From: JAFEDN01 sp963818985 | GTDB taxonomy: Bacteria > Pseudomonadota > Gammaproteobacteria > Coxiellales > Coxiellaceae | NCBI GenBank assembly: GCA_963818985.1 | Contig: CAWFUJ010000007.1 | Span: 62,001 to 126,000, forward strand | DNA length: 64,000 nucleotides | Direction: 5' to 3' | Shown here: positions 52,865 through 61,644 of the stretch, piece by piece | Numbering within the stretch: the first letter of the stretch is position 1 | How the letters are laid out: each line of letters starts with the position of its first letter | The notes under the pieces: model-generated | Seen by the model: only the letters and a program-made list of their open reading frames with translations | What the model was told of the DNA's origin: nothing | The model's database searches: none | Made by a program: the position numbers and the translations under genes

Positions 52865-53794
52865 ATGAAAAAAAACATTATTAAGAACCAATTAGACAAA
52901 TTAGCGGATAGTAAAATTCCAGCCACCATTTTGGTTGAGGCAATGACACTATTGACCGCTATAGAGGCCTTGGATCAAAAAGAGTTAGCCTCTACCATCG
53001 ATAAAGACAAAGATATTATCCATATTTCACAATTTTTATTTAATACTCATAGCACCATTCTGCGCCAATTTCACGTGGCAGGCCACTTATGGGGCCAGGT
53101 GATACAACCCAATTTACATGCTTTTAATCAGCTATGTGGCCTGTATTATTACACCTTAGCCTGGGGGGTGAATCACCCTGTCCGTCGACAAGAACCCTCT
53201 CCGGCAAAGCATCATCTACCCACCCTATTAAAAGCCGTTAAAATGGGCTCAGGTGTTGCAGCCAATCTGGTGGTGGTTTATTTCATTGAACAGGTAAAAA
53301 AGTACATTAGGGCTGGGAAAGCAATCAATTACGAAAAAGCAGATCAAAAAGTTGAGAACGATTTACAAGAGCTACCAAATTTGCTGATAAGACATTTAAC
53401 TCCAGGGGCATTACTGCTTGGACAAGCTTATCTTTTCGCCAGTACTTATTTTTTTTCTAGAGAAAATCCTATTTTTCAACCTTACGCCGAAATTGCATTA
53501 AAATATCTATGGACGGCCATGCTATTAATTCCTTACTCATCAAAACAAATATTAAATTTTTATGGTAAAAAACAATTAAAAGATGCTATTAAAGTGCCTT
53601 ATCGAGTTTTCTTTACCGAAGAAAAACCTCCACAATCAATTTTTGCTTTGATATCTCAGCAACAAAAAAATTTAGCAGAGGCTGGATATGTGCTTGATGA
53701 CAAGTTGATTCAGAAACAAGCCCGCCAGCTATTTACTAGCATGTCTGAGGCAGGCTTGGTGACTCATGATTCTTTAAAAACCGCAAATCCTTGA
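52865..53794 (+). CDS. 309-residue protein of unknown function
   Basis: No family recognised. Starting from ATG 52865 (a TTG at 52841 is also possible; neither has a clear ribosome site) the protein is mostly helical. The segment MGSGVAANLVVVYFIEQVKK and two hydrophobic stretches near residues 170-215 (LTPGALLLGQAYLFASTYFF and YLWTAMLLIPYSSKQIL) may be membrane-associated. The C-terminus (SMSEAGLVTHDSLKTANP) is polar. The 3' end overlaps the convergent HATPase-like gene by 21 bases. It may be another effector but the evidence is only its setting. Confidence 0.55.
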   Translation: MKKNIIKNQLDKLADSKIPATILVEAMTLLTAIEALDQKELASTIDKDKDIIHISQFLFNTHSTILRQFHVAGHLWGQVIQPNLHAFNQLCGLYYYTLAWGVNHPVRRQEPSPAKHHLPTLLKAVKMGSGVAANLVVVYFIEQVKKYIRAGKAINYEKADQKVENDLQELPNLLIRHLTPGALLLGQAYLFASTYFFSRENPIFQPYAEIALKYLWTAMLLIPYSSKQILNFYGKKQLKDAIKVPYRVFFTEEKPPQSIFALISQQQKNLAEAGYVLDDKLIQKQARQLFTSMSEAGLVTHDSLKTANP

Positions 53795-54901
53795 CTTGAC
53801 AGGCTGTTGATTACCCTGCCCAGAAGCTTGTGGTTTAGATTCTGAAGCCGAAGGGCGTTTGAAGAAATTAATTGGAGAGCTTACCGTTTGCGTCATCTCG
53901 GCTACAGATTGCTGATCCTCTGATTCCGAGGATTCATTTTGAGCGTCAAATTCAGCCATTGCATCGCCTTCAATATCCTCATCAAGATGACAAAAGATAT
54001 CTTCTGAATCATCCCCATCAATTTGCTCATCCAATTCAACAATAGATGGTGTATTTTCCGCCTGGCCCTTATCCTCCTCTAATTCAACAATCTGAGTCTT
54101 CTCTTCCGCTACTTCTGCGCGTTGACGCGCCCTTCTAGAACCTCGATTTAATCGTGCAATTAGCTCATCCTCTGAAACATCTATTGCTATTTTGGTCGGC
54201 AATTTAGTTAAATTAATATTAATTTGTGCGCCGCCGGATTCTGAATTAGAGATATCAATCGTACCTGAAAACTTGTTTATTATTTTATCTTTCAACATGG
54301 ACATGCCTTGTCCTATACCACCCAGGTCAGTGCCACCATTTTTTTCTGAGACATGTTTTTCGAAGTTTGAAGAATCATTAAATTTAGCTATATACTTTTG
54401 AGAAAAACCAGTTCCATTATCCTCAATCTTAATTGAATAACTGCCTTCGATTTTCTGCAAAATAATAATAATACGTGGCTGAATAAATCTTTCACTTCGG
54501 AAGGACTGTTCTAAAGCTGCTTCTATCGTATTTTTAAATATTTCATCGCTGCTCTCACTAATGGCAGAAATAACTGAAAGAAATTCTTCTTTAATATCAG
54601 ACGAAAGATTTGATGCTTTTATTTGATCTTCTATTCGCGTAAAAGTAAATTCTATATAATTATTTTCTTTTAAATATTGTTTGCCTTGTTCAGTCAGTGA
54701 AAGACAGGGGTCCATCGTTCCTTTTTTATGGTTTGATCTTAAAGCTTGTTTAGTATGCTCTTCTTGTAAATTAATAATGTGATCGAATGTGAATTTTAAC
54801 TCAGATTCTTTCGTTTCGTGTATTGAACTTTTATCTTCAGAAAATCCAAAACTGCCATCGTCTTCGCTAAAAAAATCATCTTGTTTGCCGGCTCTGCTCA
54901 T
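53774..54901 (-). CDS. stand-alone GHKL (HATPase) domain protein with acidic tail; candidate effector
   Basis: A 375-residue soluble protein. Residues about 115-225 form a histidine-kinase-like ATPase domain: N box FKNTIEAALEQSF, G1 box IKIEDNGTGFSQKYI, G2 box GGTDLGGIGQGMSMLKD and the closing SESGGAQININL. There is no DHp domain, sensor or receiver. Residues 240-375 are strongly acidic and disordered (VELDEQIDGDDSEDIFCHLD), ending in a Ser/Gln-rich tail. A PmrA-type promoter lies upstream, as for icmW. An ATP-binding effector is therefore the leading idea; an anti-sigma-like or other regulatory role is possible. Confidence 0.68.
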   Translation of the reverse strand: MSRAGKQDDFFSEDDGSFGFSEDKSSIHETKESELKFTFDHIINLQEEHTKQALRSNHKKGTMDPCLSLTEQGKQYLKENNYIEFTFTRIEDQIKASNLSSDIKEEFLSVISAISESSDEIFKNTIEAALEQSFRSERFIQPRIIIILQKIEGSYSIKIEDNGTGFSQKYIAKFNDSSNFEKHVSEKNGGTDLGGIGQGMSMLKDKIINKFSGTIDISNSESGGAQININLTKLPTKIAIDVSEDELIARLNRGSRRARQRAEVAEEKTQIVELEEDKGQAENTPSIVELDEQIDGDDSEDIFCHLDEDIEGDAMAEFDAQNESSESEDQQSVAEMTQTVSSPINFFKRPSASESKPQASGQGNQQPVKSRICGF

Positions 54902-54943
54902 GATTATCTCTCTTGGTTATAATAATAATTATTCTTTAAGAAT

Positions 54944-54976
54944 ATTATACTGCTTGAATCTTAAGATTTAATTAAT
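54944..54976 (-). promoter_or_regulatory. PmrA-type promoter of the HATPase-domain gene
   Basis: On the minus strand: ATTAAT-TAAAT-CTTAA (54976 down to 54961), 11 bases, then a perfect TATAAT (54949-54944); the ATG is at 54901. The first half-site has A in place of Y, otherwise the arrangement equals those at icmV, icmW and 43001. Confidence 0.68.
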
Positions 54977-55030
54977 TGTGCAGAGGTTGATAGATCAAAA
55001 AAAATTTATAAATATTATATTATCAATAAC

Positions 55031-55534
55031 TTAGCGCTGTTGTTTTAATAAAACAGCTTCTATCTGATGCTGTTTTAACCGTTGTTGGTCGCGTTCAGCC
55101 ATATCAAGAGATGAATAAGGCCCTAAAATCACTCGAAACCATACGCTTTGAGCGTTTCGGTACTCTTGAACAAAAGCATGGAAACCCAGAGCTTGCATTT
55201 GATTACTTAAACGCTGTGCCTCACTATCTTGTCGTAAGGCTGCGATTTGCAGCATATATTGTTCAGCCGGGATTACAACCTTGGTGACAAGCGGTGTGGT
55301 CACTAACATTTTTGGCAGCACAGTATAAAAATCAAATTGCATCGATGGCTGCGCGCTGATGCGTACGGTCGGCGAATTATTTTGCAGAAGATGGCTTGAT
55401 CTATAATCTAAATAAGCGCGGACTAATAATATCATTGCAATCAGAACTAATAATAACACCAACCAATTGAGTTGCCGTCGGGGGCTTTGTTTTGACGAGC
55501 GTAAAGTTGCTTGGCTTCTACCCATGAATATCAC
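55031..55534 (-). CDS. SPOR-domain (FtsN-like) membrane protein
   Basis: A 167-residue protein with a basic cytoplasmic start, one membrane helix (LNWLVLLLVLIAMILLVRAY) near residues 23-45, and a C-terminal SPOR domain of about 75 residues (YMLQIAALRQDSEAQRLSNQ, then FRVILGPYSSLDMAERDQQR) that binds denuded septal peptidoglycan. A gene for such a protein next to argS and hslVU is the common gammaproteobacterial order, where it is called ftsN; the protein is shorter than E. coli FtsN, so I leave the symbol blank. It overlaps the next gene by 17 bases. Confidence 0.85.
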   Translation of the reverse strand: MIFMGRSQATLRSSKQSPRRQLNWLVLLLVLIAMILLVRAYLDYRSSHLLQNNSPTVRISAQPSMQFDFYTVLPKMLVTTPLVTKVVIPAEQYMLQIAALRQDSEAQRLSNQMQALGFHAFVQEYRNAQSVWFRVILGPYSSLDMAERDQQRLKQHQIEAVLLKQQR

Positions 55535-56903
55535 TCAGTGATTCATCACTAATAAAATTACTCAGCGATGGCTTTTCACCATTAATTAATAATTTACCAT
55601 TGCTATAATCAACACCCATGGTCAACTGTTGATCCTGTGAAAGTAGAAGATGATGATTGATCCAATAATCCAAATAGTGATTAGCGACAAGTTGTGGATC
55701 AATTTTTAGGTTTGGATTGGCTCTTTGTTTTTCCTGATAATAACTAGTGAGATTATTTTTCAGCCAAATTTTTGGCATTATAGCCGTTGCCTTCATACGA
55801 ATATTTTCTAATAAATGCATTAGTCCAAACTCGGTATCATCGGTATTTGGAGAAAAAATTTGCGCTTGTAAAGAGACAATTCCTTCATCAGTATTGAATT
55901 GTAATTGCCGAAGATCAATCGTCACGCCTCTACTTAAAAGATTTATCAACAAAGGATATAATTTTAGACGCTGTAGATCGGAACCAGCCATGAAAACTTG
56001 GACAAAGTTTTCTAATACTTTTGAATTCATATTGCTTAATTCTAAAATTACCTTTAACTGATTTATTTTTAATTGTTTATCGAGTATGCGATCCACATAA
56101 TTGACGAATTTTATATTTGTTAATCCACTTTGTTGCGCCTGATTCATTTCCGCATGCCAATTATCTGCGATAAAAGCTGTTCCTGTGTATGGATAGATTA
56201 TAATTTTTCTAGCAGCAAATGAACGATTTCCATACCATAAATTATTAATCTCATAAATATCCATTTTAACCCGTAACCCCTGCCCCTCCAAAATTTTAAT
56301 TAAATCAATCAAATTATTTTCGACTTTTTCCAGATTACTGGCATAAACCGCCGCGTCTCCTAATGAAAGATTTGCCTGTAAATGATGGTTATTAGGAGTA
56401 AATTTCAACCTACCATTCAACTGATTGATTTCAATTCTTTGCAGTTCATTACCGAGCAGTATATGCTTGACTGCCAATTGAGTATTTAGACCATTAGCCA
56501 TTGTCCATAACGTATTAGCTCTAAAATTTAGATTTTCATCTTGACTTTGATTTTGTAAAGCAGCACGCGCTAATACTAGCCTGCGTGAGCCAGATATTGA
56601 TTTTATGAAAATAATTGGGCCATGCAGAATCTTTTGCTGAATATTAAATTGACTTAATGTCACAGCTTCACCATTGGCAGGAACTAAAGTACTGTAAATA
56701 TTGATTTGCAGTATCGTCTGCGAGTGAAACCAACCTCGGTTAAATTTAACGATCTTTACCGACATATAAGGATTATTAGCGATCGTTGATAACATCTCTG
56801 GATATTTTTTTTGTACCCAAAAACCCATACCTAGTGGAACAAAAACCGTGACCAATAAAATTATCCCTATCAAGCTGGACAAAATAATGGATAATTTTCG
56901 CAT
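55518..56903 (-). CDS. DUF945 (YdgA-like) membrane-anchored protein
   Basis: A 461-residue protein with an N-terminal membrane helix (IILSSLIGIILLVTVFVPLG) and a long periplasmic part typical of DUF945: GFWVQKKYPEMLSTIANNP near the start, RGWFHSQTILQINIYS, and a C-terminal LDYWINHHLLLSQDQQLTMG. Function of the family is unclear (envelope). It is placed between argS and the SPOR gene and overlaps the latter. Confidence 0.8.
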   Translation of the reverse strand: MRKLSIILSSLIGIILLVTVFVPLGMGFWVQKKYPEMLSTIANNPYMSVKIVKFNRGWFHSQTILQINIYSTLVPANGEAVTLSQFNIQQKILHGPIIFIKSISGSRRLVLARAALQNQSQDENLNFRANTLWTMANGLNTQLAVKHILLGNELQRIEINQLNGRLKFTPNNHHLQANLSLGDAAVYASNLEKVENNLIDLIKILEGQGLRVKMDIYEINNLWYGNRSFAARKIIIYPYTGTAFIADNWHAEMNQAQQSGLTNIKFVNYVDRILDKQLKINQLKVILELSNMNSKVLENFVQVFMAGSDLQRLKLYPLLINLLSRGVTIDLRQLQFNTDEGIVSLQAQIFSPNTDDTEFGLMHLLENIRMKATAIMPKIWLKNNLTSYYQEKQRANPNLKIDPQLVANHYLDYWINHHLLLSQDQQLTMGVDYSNGKLLINGEKPSLSNFISDESLSDIHG

Positions 56904-56915
56904 GTTTCCTCCAAG

Positions 56916-58676
56916 TTACATCTGTTCCGGAGCCGAAATGCCTAAAAGTGCGAGGCCGCTAGCCAATACATATTGAATTGCACGCATCAAGCACAAACGG
57001 GCTTGGCGCAACTCAACATTTGGAACTAAAAATTTTTCGCTGTTATAATACACATGGAATAAATTGGCCAGCTCTTGCAGATAATGTGCCAACAGATGCG
57101 GTTCATAGTGCATGGCTGCATGTTGCAGCAACTCCGGATAATTAGCCAAGTGGCGTAATAATTTCCTTTCAGTTTCAGCAGTTAATAGATTTAATTCTTG
57201 CAGACCCTCTTCCTTGGACCATTGCAAACCAGTGTTTGCTAATTGACGCCAAACACTACAAATACGTGCATGGGCATATTGAATGTAATAGACAGGATTA
57301 TCTGTCGATTGTGCCTTAGCCAGCTCTAAATCAAAGTCTAAGTGCTGTTCTGGTTTGCGCATAATATAGAAAAAGCGTGCAGCATCATTGCCAACTTCGT
57401 TGCGCAATTCTCGTAAAGTAACGAAAGATCCACTTCTGGTTGACATGGAAACTTTGACTTTGCCACGAAACAAATTAGCAAATTGAACGATTAACACCGT
57501 TAATTTTTGTGGATCTTCACCCAAGCCCTTTAAAACGGCACGAATTCTAGTTACGTATCCATGATGATCTGCACCAAAGACATCGATCATATGATCATAG
57601 CCTTGACGGTATTTATGCAAATGATAAGCGATGTCTGGGGCAAAATAAGTGGGTTGGCCATTTTCTCGAATTAATACTCGGTCTTTCTCATCACCAAAAT
57701 CGGTGGCACGAAACCAGACTGCACCCTCTTTTTCATAAACGTGGCCGTGTTTTTTTAACAGCTCAATGCCCGCTTCCACTAAATTCATTTCGATTAATTG
57801 GCTCTCGTGGAACCATGCATCATACATAACGCCAAACTCAAATAAATCATCTTTTATATCCGCTAAAATTTCATTTAGAGTTATTTTTTGGATAATATTA
57901 AAATTTTCTTGATCAATCAGTTTTATTACGCCTTCTATATAAGCGTCAATGTAACGATCGGCATCTTGATCGGGTTGGAATTTAGCTGCTAGCTGCGTAG
58001 CGAGTGCATTGGGATTTTTGCGGAAACGATCGTTGTAGCGCTCATGTAATGCCTTGGCAATATCGATGATGTAATCACCTTGATAAGCATTGGCTGGTAA
58101 CTCTACTTGTTCACCAAATGTTTGTAGATAACGAATCCAAGTGCTAAATGCCAAAATCCGCATTTGCCGGCCGGCATCATTCACATAATATTCTTGGTGG
58201 ACTTGAAATCCCACTGCCTTTAAAAGGTTAGCAACACAGGCCGCATACGCCGCACTACGCCCATGCCCTACGTGCAAAGGGCCGGTCGGGTTAGCCGAAA
58301 CATATTCGAGATGGACACGACGTCCAGCAGCCATTGTCGACCATCCATAATGATTTTCTGCTAAAAGTACTTGGGCAACTATCTGCTCAAATGCCGAATC
58401 TGTTAGGGTAAAATTAATAAATCCAGGGCCAGCAATTTCAACTTTTGATATTGGTGAGGAAAGGGGTAGATGTTTAACGATTAATCCGGCTAATTCCCGT
58501 GGGTTTTTCCCAGTTTTTTTTGCCAAAATAAGAGCGATATTTGAGGCATATTCACCATGTTGCGGATCTTTAGATTTCTCTATATTAACAGGAGCGCGCA
58601 CCTCCACCGGTAACAACTGTTCGGCATATAGCATTTCAAGGGCATTTTCTACTAATAAAGTTAATTCGGCTTTCAT
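56916..58676 (-). CDS. argS: arginyl-tRNA synthetase
   Basis: ArgS charges tRNA-Arg. The 586-residue class I synthetase has the N-terminal Add1 domain, the HIGH-type motif PTGPLHVGHGRSAAYA near residue 125, YYVNDAGRQM, the FGADHHGYVTRI block, the KMSKS-equivalent KVSMSTRSGSFVTL and the C-terminal DALR anticodon-binding domain. Length is normal and the frame is intact. It heads the leftward unit with the DUF945 and SPOR genes. Confidence 0.97.
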   Translation of the reverse strand: MKAELTLLVENALEMLYAEQLLPVEVRAPVNIEKSKDPQHGEYASNIALILAKKTGKNPRELAGLIVKHLPLSSPISKVEIAGPGFINFTLTDSAFEQIVAQVLLAENHYGWSTMAAGRRVHLEYVSANPTGPLHVGHGRSAAYAACVANLLKAVGFQVHQEYYVNDAGRQMRILAFSTWIRYLQTFGEQVELPANAYQGDYIIDIAKALHERYNDRFRKNPNALATQLAAKFQPDQDADRYIDAYIEGVIKLIDQENFNIIQKITLNEILADIKDDLFEFGVMYDAWFHESQLIEMNLVEAGIELLKKHGHVYEKEGAVWFRATDFGDEKDRVLIRENGQPTYFAPDIAYHLHKYRQGYDHMIDVFGADHHGYVTRIRAVLKGLGEDPQKLTVLIVQFANLFRGKVKVSMSTRSGSFVTLRELRNEVGNDAARFFYIMRKPEQHLDFDLELAKAQSTDNPVYYIQYAHARICSVWRQLANTGLQWSKEEGLQELNLLTAETERKLLRHLANYPELLQHAAMHYEPHLLAHYLQELANLFHVYYNSEKFLVPNVELRQARLCLMRAIQYVLASGLALLGISAPEQM

Positions 58677-58855
58677 ATCAGCATCATTATGCCGTTATTT
58701 TTAAGCTGAGTACAGCGCGTAAAGTCCCATCTCCCGTCCCTATGCGCAGGAGTCCTTCCGTTGAACCACCCCCGTCAATATTTTCTTTCGCCAGGGATTC
58801 GCGGGTCAATCGCAATGGCGGGGCCTCGTATCTTAAGATGGTAAGTGTTATAAAA

Positions 58856-59012
58856 GTTTTGCCCTCGCAGGTCGAGGGCAAAACCAAGCATGGTAGACCG
58901 TCGGGGCCTTAGGGCGAAAAGCCCGTCTGGGACAGCTTGGTCGCCATGCTTAACTTCCTCAATATATCTCGAACAGTTGCCTGGAGCGTTAATCGACTCC
59001 GCATCGGCGAGG
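58856..59012 (+). ncRNA. probable IS110 bridge RNA
   Basis: Upstream of the transposase: a perfect 12-bp stem-loop (GTTTTGCCCTCG, 58856-58867, with 58873-58884); then a target loop closed by AAGCATGG/CCATGCTT (58886-58893/58944-58951) and GACC/GGTC, with an inner GGGC-GAAAA-GCCC hairpin. Its 5' side holds CGGGGCCT (58902-58909), identical to the left target flank, and its 3' side GACAG (58931-58935), complementary to the right target flank CTGTC. A second loop holds ACAGTTGC (58973-58980), identical to the element's right end, a GGAG/CTCC hairpin, and CGAG (59008-59011), complementary to the CT core plus the left end CG. This is the layout known for IS621-type bridge RNAs. The exact RNA ends are not determined. 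Confidence 0.75.
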
Positions 59013-59037
59013 TGGAGAACATTAAGGAGCGATGATT

Positions 59038-59997
59038 ATGCCAAAAAGTAGCGATAAACACTATGTGGGAATCGATGTTTCGAAGAAGCATTTGGATGTG
59101 TGTGTGAGATCAACAGGACAGTACTTCAGGGTAGAAAATAATGCAGAAGGTTATCGGGAGATAAGAAATCAATTAAGCGCGTACCCTGCTTGTTTACTGA
59201 TTGCGGAAGCGAGTGGCAGCTATGAAGTGGAATTAGTCCGAGGTATGCAGAAGCTGGGTTTTGATATTGCGGTGGTGAACCCCCGTCAAGTAAGAGATTT
59301 TGCTAAAGCACTGGGATGTTTAGCAAAGACGGATAAGATAGATGCGAAGGTGATTGCGCATTTTGGAGAAGTAGTGGAACCAAAGATGTTGGCGCCCGTG
59401 AGGAATGAAACGCAAGTACTGAGTGACTATCACCAACGGCGTCGTCAATTGGTAGATATGCTGACGATGGAAAAGAATCGTTATGCAAAATCAGGAGAAA
59501 GCGTGCGTAAACAAATCAAGAAGACGATGGATTTTTTAGAGAAACAATTAAAGGAAGTTGAAGAAAAGCTAAAAGCCCGAATTGACGAAAATGAAGTGTT
59601 GCGGAATCAAGTGGAACTATTAAAAAGCGTAGAAGGAGTCGGAGACGTGACAGCCTTTAGTTTAGTGATTGATTTGCCAGAACTAGGTCAAGTGAGTAGA
59701 CGAGAGATAGCAGCGTTAGTTGGAGTTGCGCCCTTTAACAAAGACAGTGGGAATCAGAGAGGTGTGCGAGAAATATGGGGAGGAAGAGCCCCGGTGCGCA
59801 CAGCGTTGTATATGGCGACCTTAGTGGCCACTCGGCACAATAGTGTGATCAAAGCCTATTACGAAAAATTGTGCGCGGCGGGCAAGAAGAAGAAAGTAGC
59901 GATCATAGCCTGCGCACGAAAAATGTTAGTGATGATGAATGCAATGGTAAAAAATAACACGAGATGGGACGCCAATTTGTCTGAAAAAAAAACATAA
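59038..59997 (+). CDS. IS110-family transposase (DEDD recombinase)
   Basis: A 319-residue recombinase that, in characterised members, uses a bridge RNA to pair target and donor DNA. The N-terminal RuvC-like domain has the DEDD residues D13 (YVGIDVSK), E57 (LLIAEASGSYE), D99 and D102 (KTDKIDAKV). A coiled coil spans about residues 150-195. The C-terminal Tnp domain has EGVGDVTAFSLV and the catalytic-type Ser237 in FNKDSGNQRG. The start at 59038 is chosen because AAGGAG ends 8 bases upstream; an ATG six bases earlier is too close to it. Confidence 0.93.
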   Translation: MPKSSDKHYVGIDVSKKHLDVCVRSTGQYFRVENNAEGYREIRNQLSAYPACLLIAEASGSYEVELVRGMQKLGFDIAVVNPRQVRDFAKALGCLAKTDKIDAKVIAHFGEVVEPKMLAPVRNETQVLSDYHQRRRQLVDMLTMEKNRYAKSGESVRKQIKKTMDFLEKQLKEVEEKLKARIDENEVLRNQVELLKSVEGVGDVTAFSLVIDLPELGQVSRREIAALVGVAPFNKDSGNQRGVREIWGGRAPVRTALYMATLVATRHNSVIKAYYEKLCAAGKKKKVAIIACARKMLVMMNAMVKNNTRWDANLSEKKT

Positions 59998-60251
59998 AAA
60001 TAGAGTTGACAGACAGTTGCTGTCATAGGAAATCGATTTTCCGTGCTCGTGAGTACACTCCGCGCGCAAAATCGATTTCCTATGCCACCCGCCGACAAAG
60101 CTAGCGCCTGGCGAAAGAAAATATTGACTGGCAAATGCGCTGTCTTATGTAAGGGTGCTCGAAGACTGGCTATCTATTAAGGGACAAATATTGACTCCAC
60201 AGTGGACTTAAGATTAAATCGCAATAAACTCAGCGCAAAGTACAATTATCT

Positions 60252-61109
60252 ATGCAAGCTCATCAACCCTCAATCGCTCGCTATTATGTTATTGGTAATC
60301 CAGTCCAACATAGTCTCTCACCTGAGATTCATAAACAGTTTGCTGCGCAAACTCAACAAAATGTAATTTATGAAACTTTATTGGTCGATATCGATTCTTT
60401 TTCAGAGACATTAGAAAAACAACGGTTCAAAATTCATGGCGCTAATGTCACTTTGCCGTTTAAAAGGCAAGCTTATTCTTATTCCCAACAATTGACTCCG
60501 CACGCCGAAATAGCACGCGCTGTTAATACATTGAAATGGACTGAAAATGACGAATGCTTTGGAGATAATACCGATGGCGCTGGATTGGTTAATGATTTTT
60601 TAAAAAATTTACATTGGTCCTTCGCAGGAAACAAAATTCTAGTACTTGGCGCCGGTGGGGCGGCACGCGGAATTATTAAACCATTGTTGGATCAGAACCC
60701 TGAATTTTTGATGATCGCCAACCGAACCATTCATAAGGCTCAACAACTGGCCAAAGAGTTTTCCCGTTTTGGACCGATACAACCACATCTTGACCAATTG
60801 GCTTCGATTAAATCCGCACCATTTGATTTGATTATCAATGCCACCTCCTGCGGAGTAAACGGAAGCCATTTACCATTAAACTCTAAAATTATAAGCCAGA
60901 ACACTCTTTGCTATGATTTATTTTACAGTAACCAACCCACAGACTTTATGAACTGGGCCAAAGCTCAAGGCTGCCGCCTCGTTGTAGATGGATTAGGAAT
61001 GCTAGTCGAACAAGCGGCTGAATCTTTTTATTTCTGGCGTGGGGTTAAACCAGAAACCTCGATAGTTATAAAATCTATTAGAAATATATTATCCCAAAAA
61101 AATAGCTGA
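60252..61109 (+). CDS. aroE: shikimate dehydrogenase
   Basis: AroE reduces 3-dehydroshikimate to shikimate with NADPH in aromatic amino acid synthesis. The 285-residue protein has the shikimate-binding GNPVQHSLSPEIHKQF, HGANVTLPFKRQAYSYS (catalytic Lys), DNTDGAGLVNDF, the NADP loop KILVLGAGGAARGI, ANRTIHKAQQLA and the C-terminal DGLGMLVEQAAESFYFWRG. All blocks are intact. It is a single gene after the IS110 and repeat region. Confidence 0.95.
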   Translation: MQAHQPSIARYYVIGNPVQHSLSPEIHKQFAAQTQQNVIYETLLVDIDSFSETLEKQRFKIHGANVTLPFKRQAYSYSQQLTPHAEIARAVNTLKWTENDECFGDNTDGAGLVNDFLKNLHWSFAGNKILVLGAGGAARGIIKPLLDQNPEFLMIANRTIHKAQQLAKEFSRFGPIQPHLDQLASIKSAPFDLIINATSCGVNGSHLPLNSKIISQNTLCYDLFYSNQPTDFMNWAKAQGCRLVVDGLGMLVEQAAESFYFWRGVKPETSIVIKSIRNILSQKNS

Positions 61110-61558
61110 TTTCCTATGCTTAGCCAGGGCAGCCTGAGGTCTGTCCCATTAAAGTGTGAATTATATTGAACCATATCAAGAAAAATTGATTAAATACTAA
61201 TATTTATCCTAGATACTGGCCTTCGCCGGTATCCAGAATAAATATTAGTCTTTAATCATTTTTACCTTAAAGATTGTATAAATGCCTCCATTGTAATGGG
61301 GCAGCCCTAAGGGGCAGCCTCATCCGAATTTGGCATAGGGATAAGCTATGTATCCGATTGAAATCTATTAGAAAATTGGCTTGGTTGCGGATCATACATT
61401 CTTAGGTTGGATAATTGGCCTCAAACCAATTCAGCCCTAAGTTTGGCATTGATCATATTAGTTACTTTAATAAAAATTCATATAAATCAACGACTAACAT
61501 TAAACAGAAGATTGCAAGAGCTATTCTAACTATGGTTCATTTTGAATCAATGTACTTA
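61110..61558. repeat. intergenic region with a 70-bp palindrome
   Basis: At 61188-61257 GATTAAAT-ACTAATATTTAT faces ATAAATATTAGTCTTTAATC around TACTGGCCTTCGCCGGTA, which itself pairs; the whole can fold on itself. Beyond it are short direct repeats GGGGCAGCCT at about 61295-61320. I see no convincing gene; a 64-codon frame at 61415 has no family features. Confidence 0.6.
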
Positions 61559-61591
61559 TTTAATACTCCATTAAGGAAAATATGTCAAAAT
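61559..61591 (+). promoter_or_regulatory. weak PmrA-type promoter of the gene at 61645
   Basis: TTTAAT-ACTCC-ATTAA (61559-61574), 11 bases, then CAAAAT (61586-61591). The geometry equals that of the icm promoters, but the second half-site has A in place of Y and the -10 box matches only four of six bases, so it could be chance in AT-rich DNA. Confidence 0.4.
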
Positions 61592-61644
61592 ATTAAACAG
61601 AAACCATAGAAAAAATGATTAATTAATAGAATAGAGAGATTAGA

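Larger units (their letters stand above)
58827..60021 (+). mobile_element. IS110-family insertion sequence, about 1195 bp
   Basis: Boundaries are set by comparison with the uninterrupted 160-bp element at 20228 and 20455: the left flank ends GGGGCCT, the right flank resumes with GTCATAGG, and a CT dinucleotide (58825-58826 and 60020-60021) is present at both junctions. There are no terminal inverted repeats and no longer target duplication, as expected of IS110. The long 5' noncoding part (about 210 bases) and short 3' part (24 bases) place it in the IS110 subgroup, not IS1111. The single gene is intact, so it may be active. Confidence 0.88.
58774..60128 (+). repeat. 160-bp palindromic element, copy 3, split by the IS110 element
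   Basis: The left 53 bases (58774-58826) and right 107 bases (60022-60128) join to give a 160-bp unit equal in layout to copy 1 at 20228. Its ends are GTCAATATTTTCTTTCGCC and the exact complement; the inner arms CATAGGAAATCGATTTT and AAAATCGATTTCCTATG are also perfect. As in the other copies, the arms differ from those elsewhere but match each other. Confidence 0.88.

Noticed and set aside
58774..60128. IS1111-subgroup element with subterminal inverted repeats
   Set aside because: The 3' noncoding part is only about 24 bases, too short for an IS1111-type RNA, while the structured RNA is 5' of the gene. The inverted ends at 58774 and 60128 belong to the host repeat, not to the IS.
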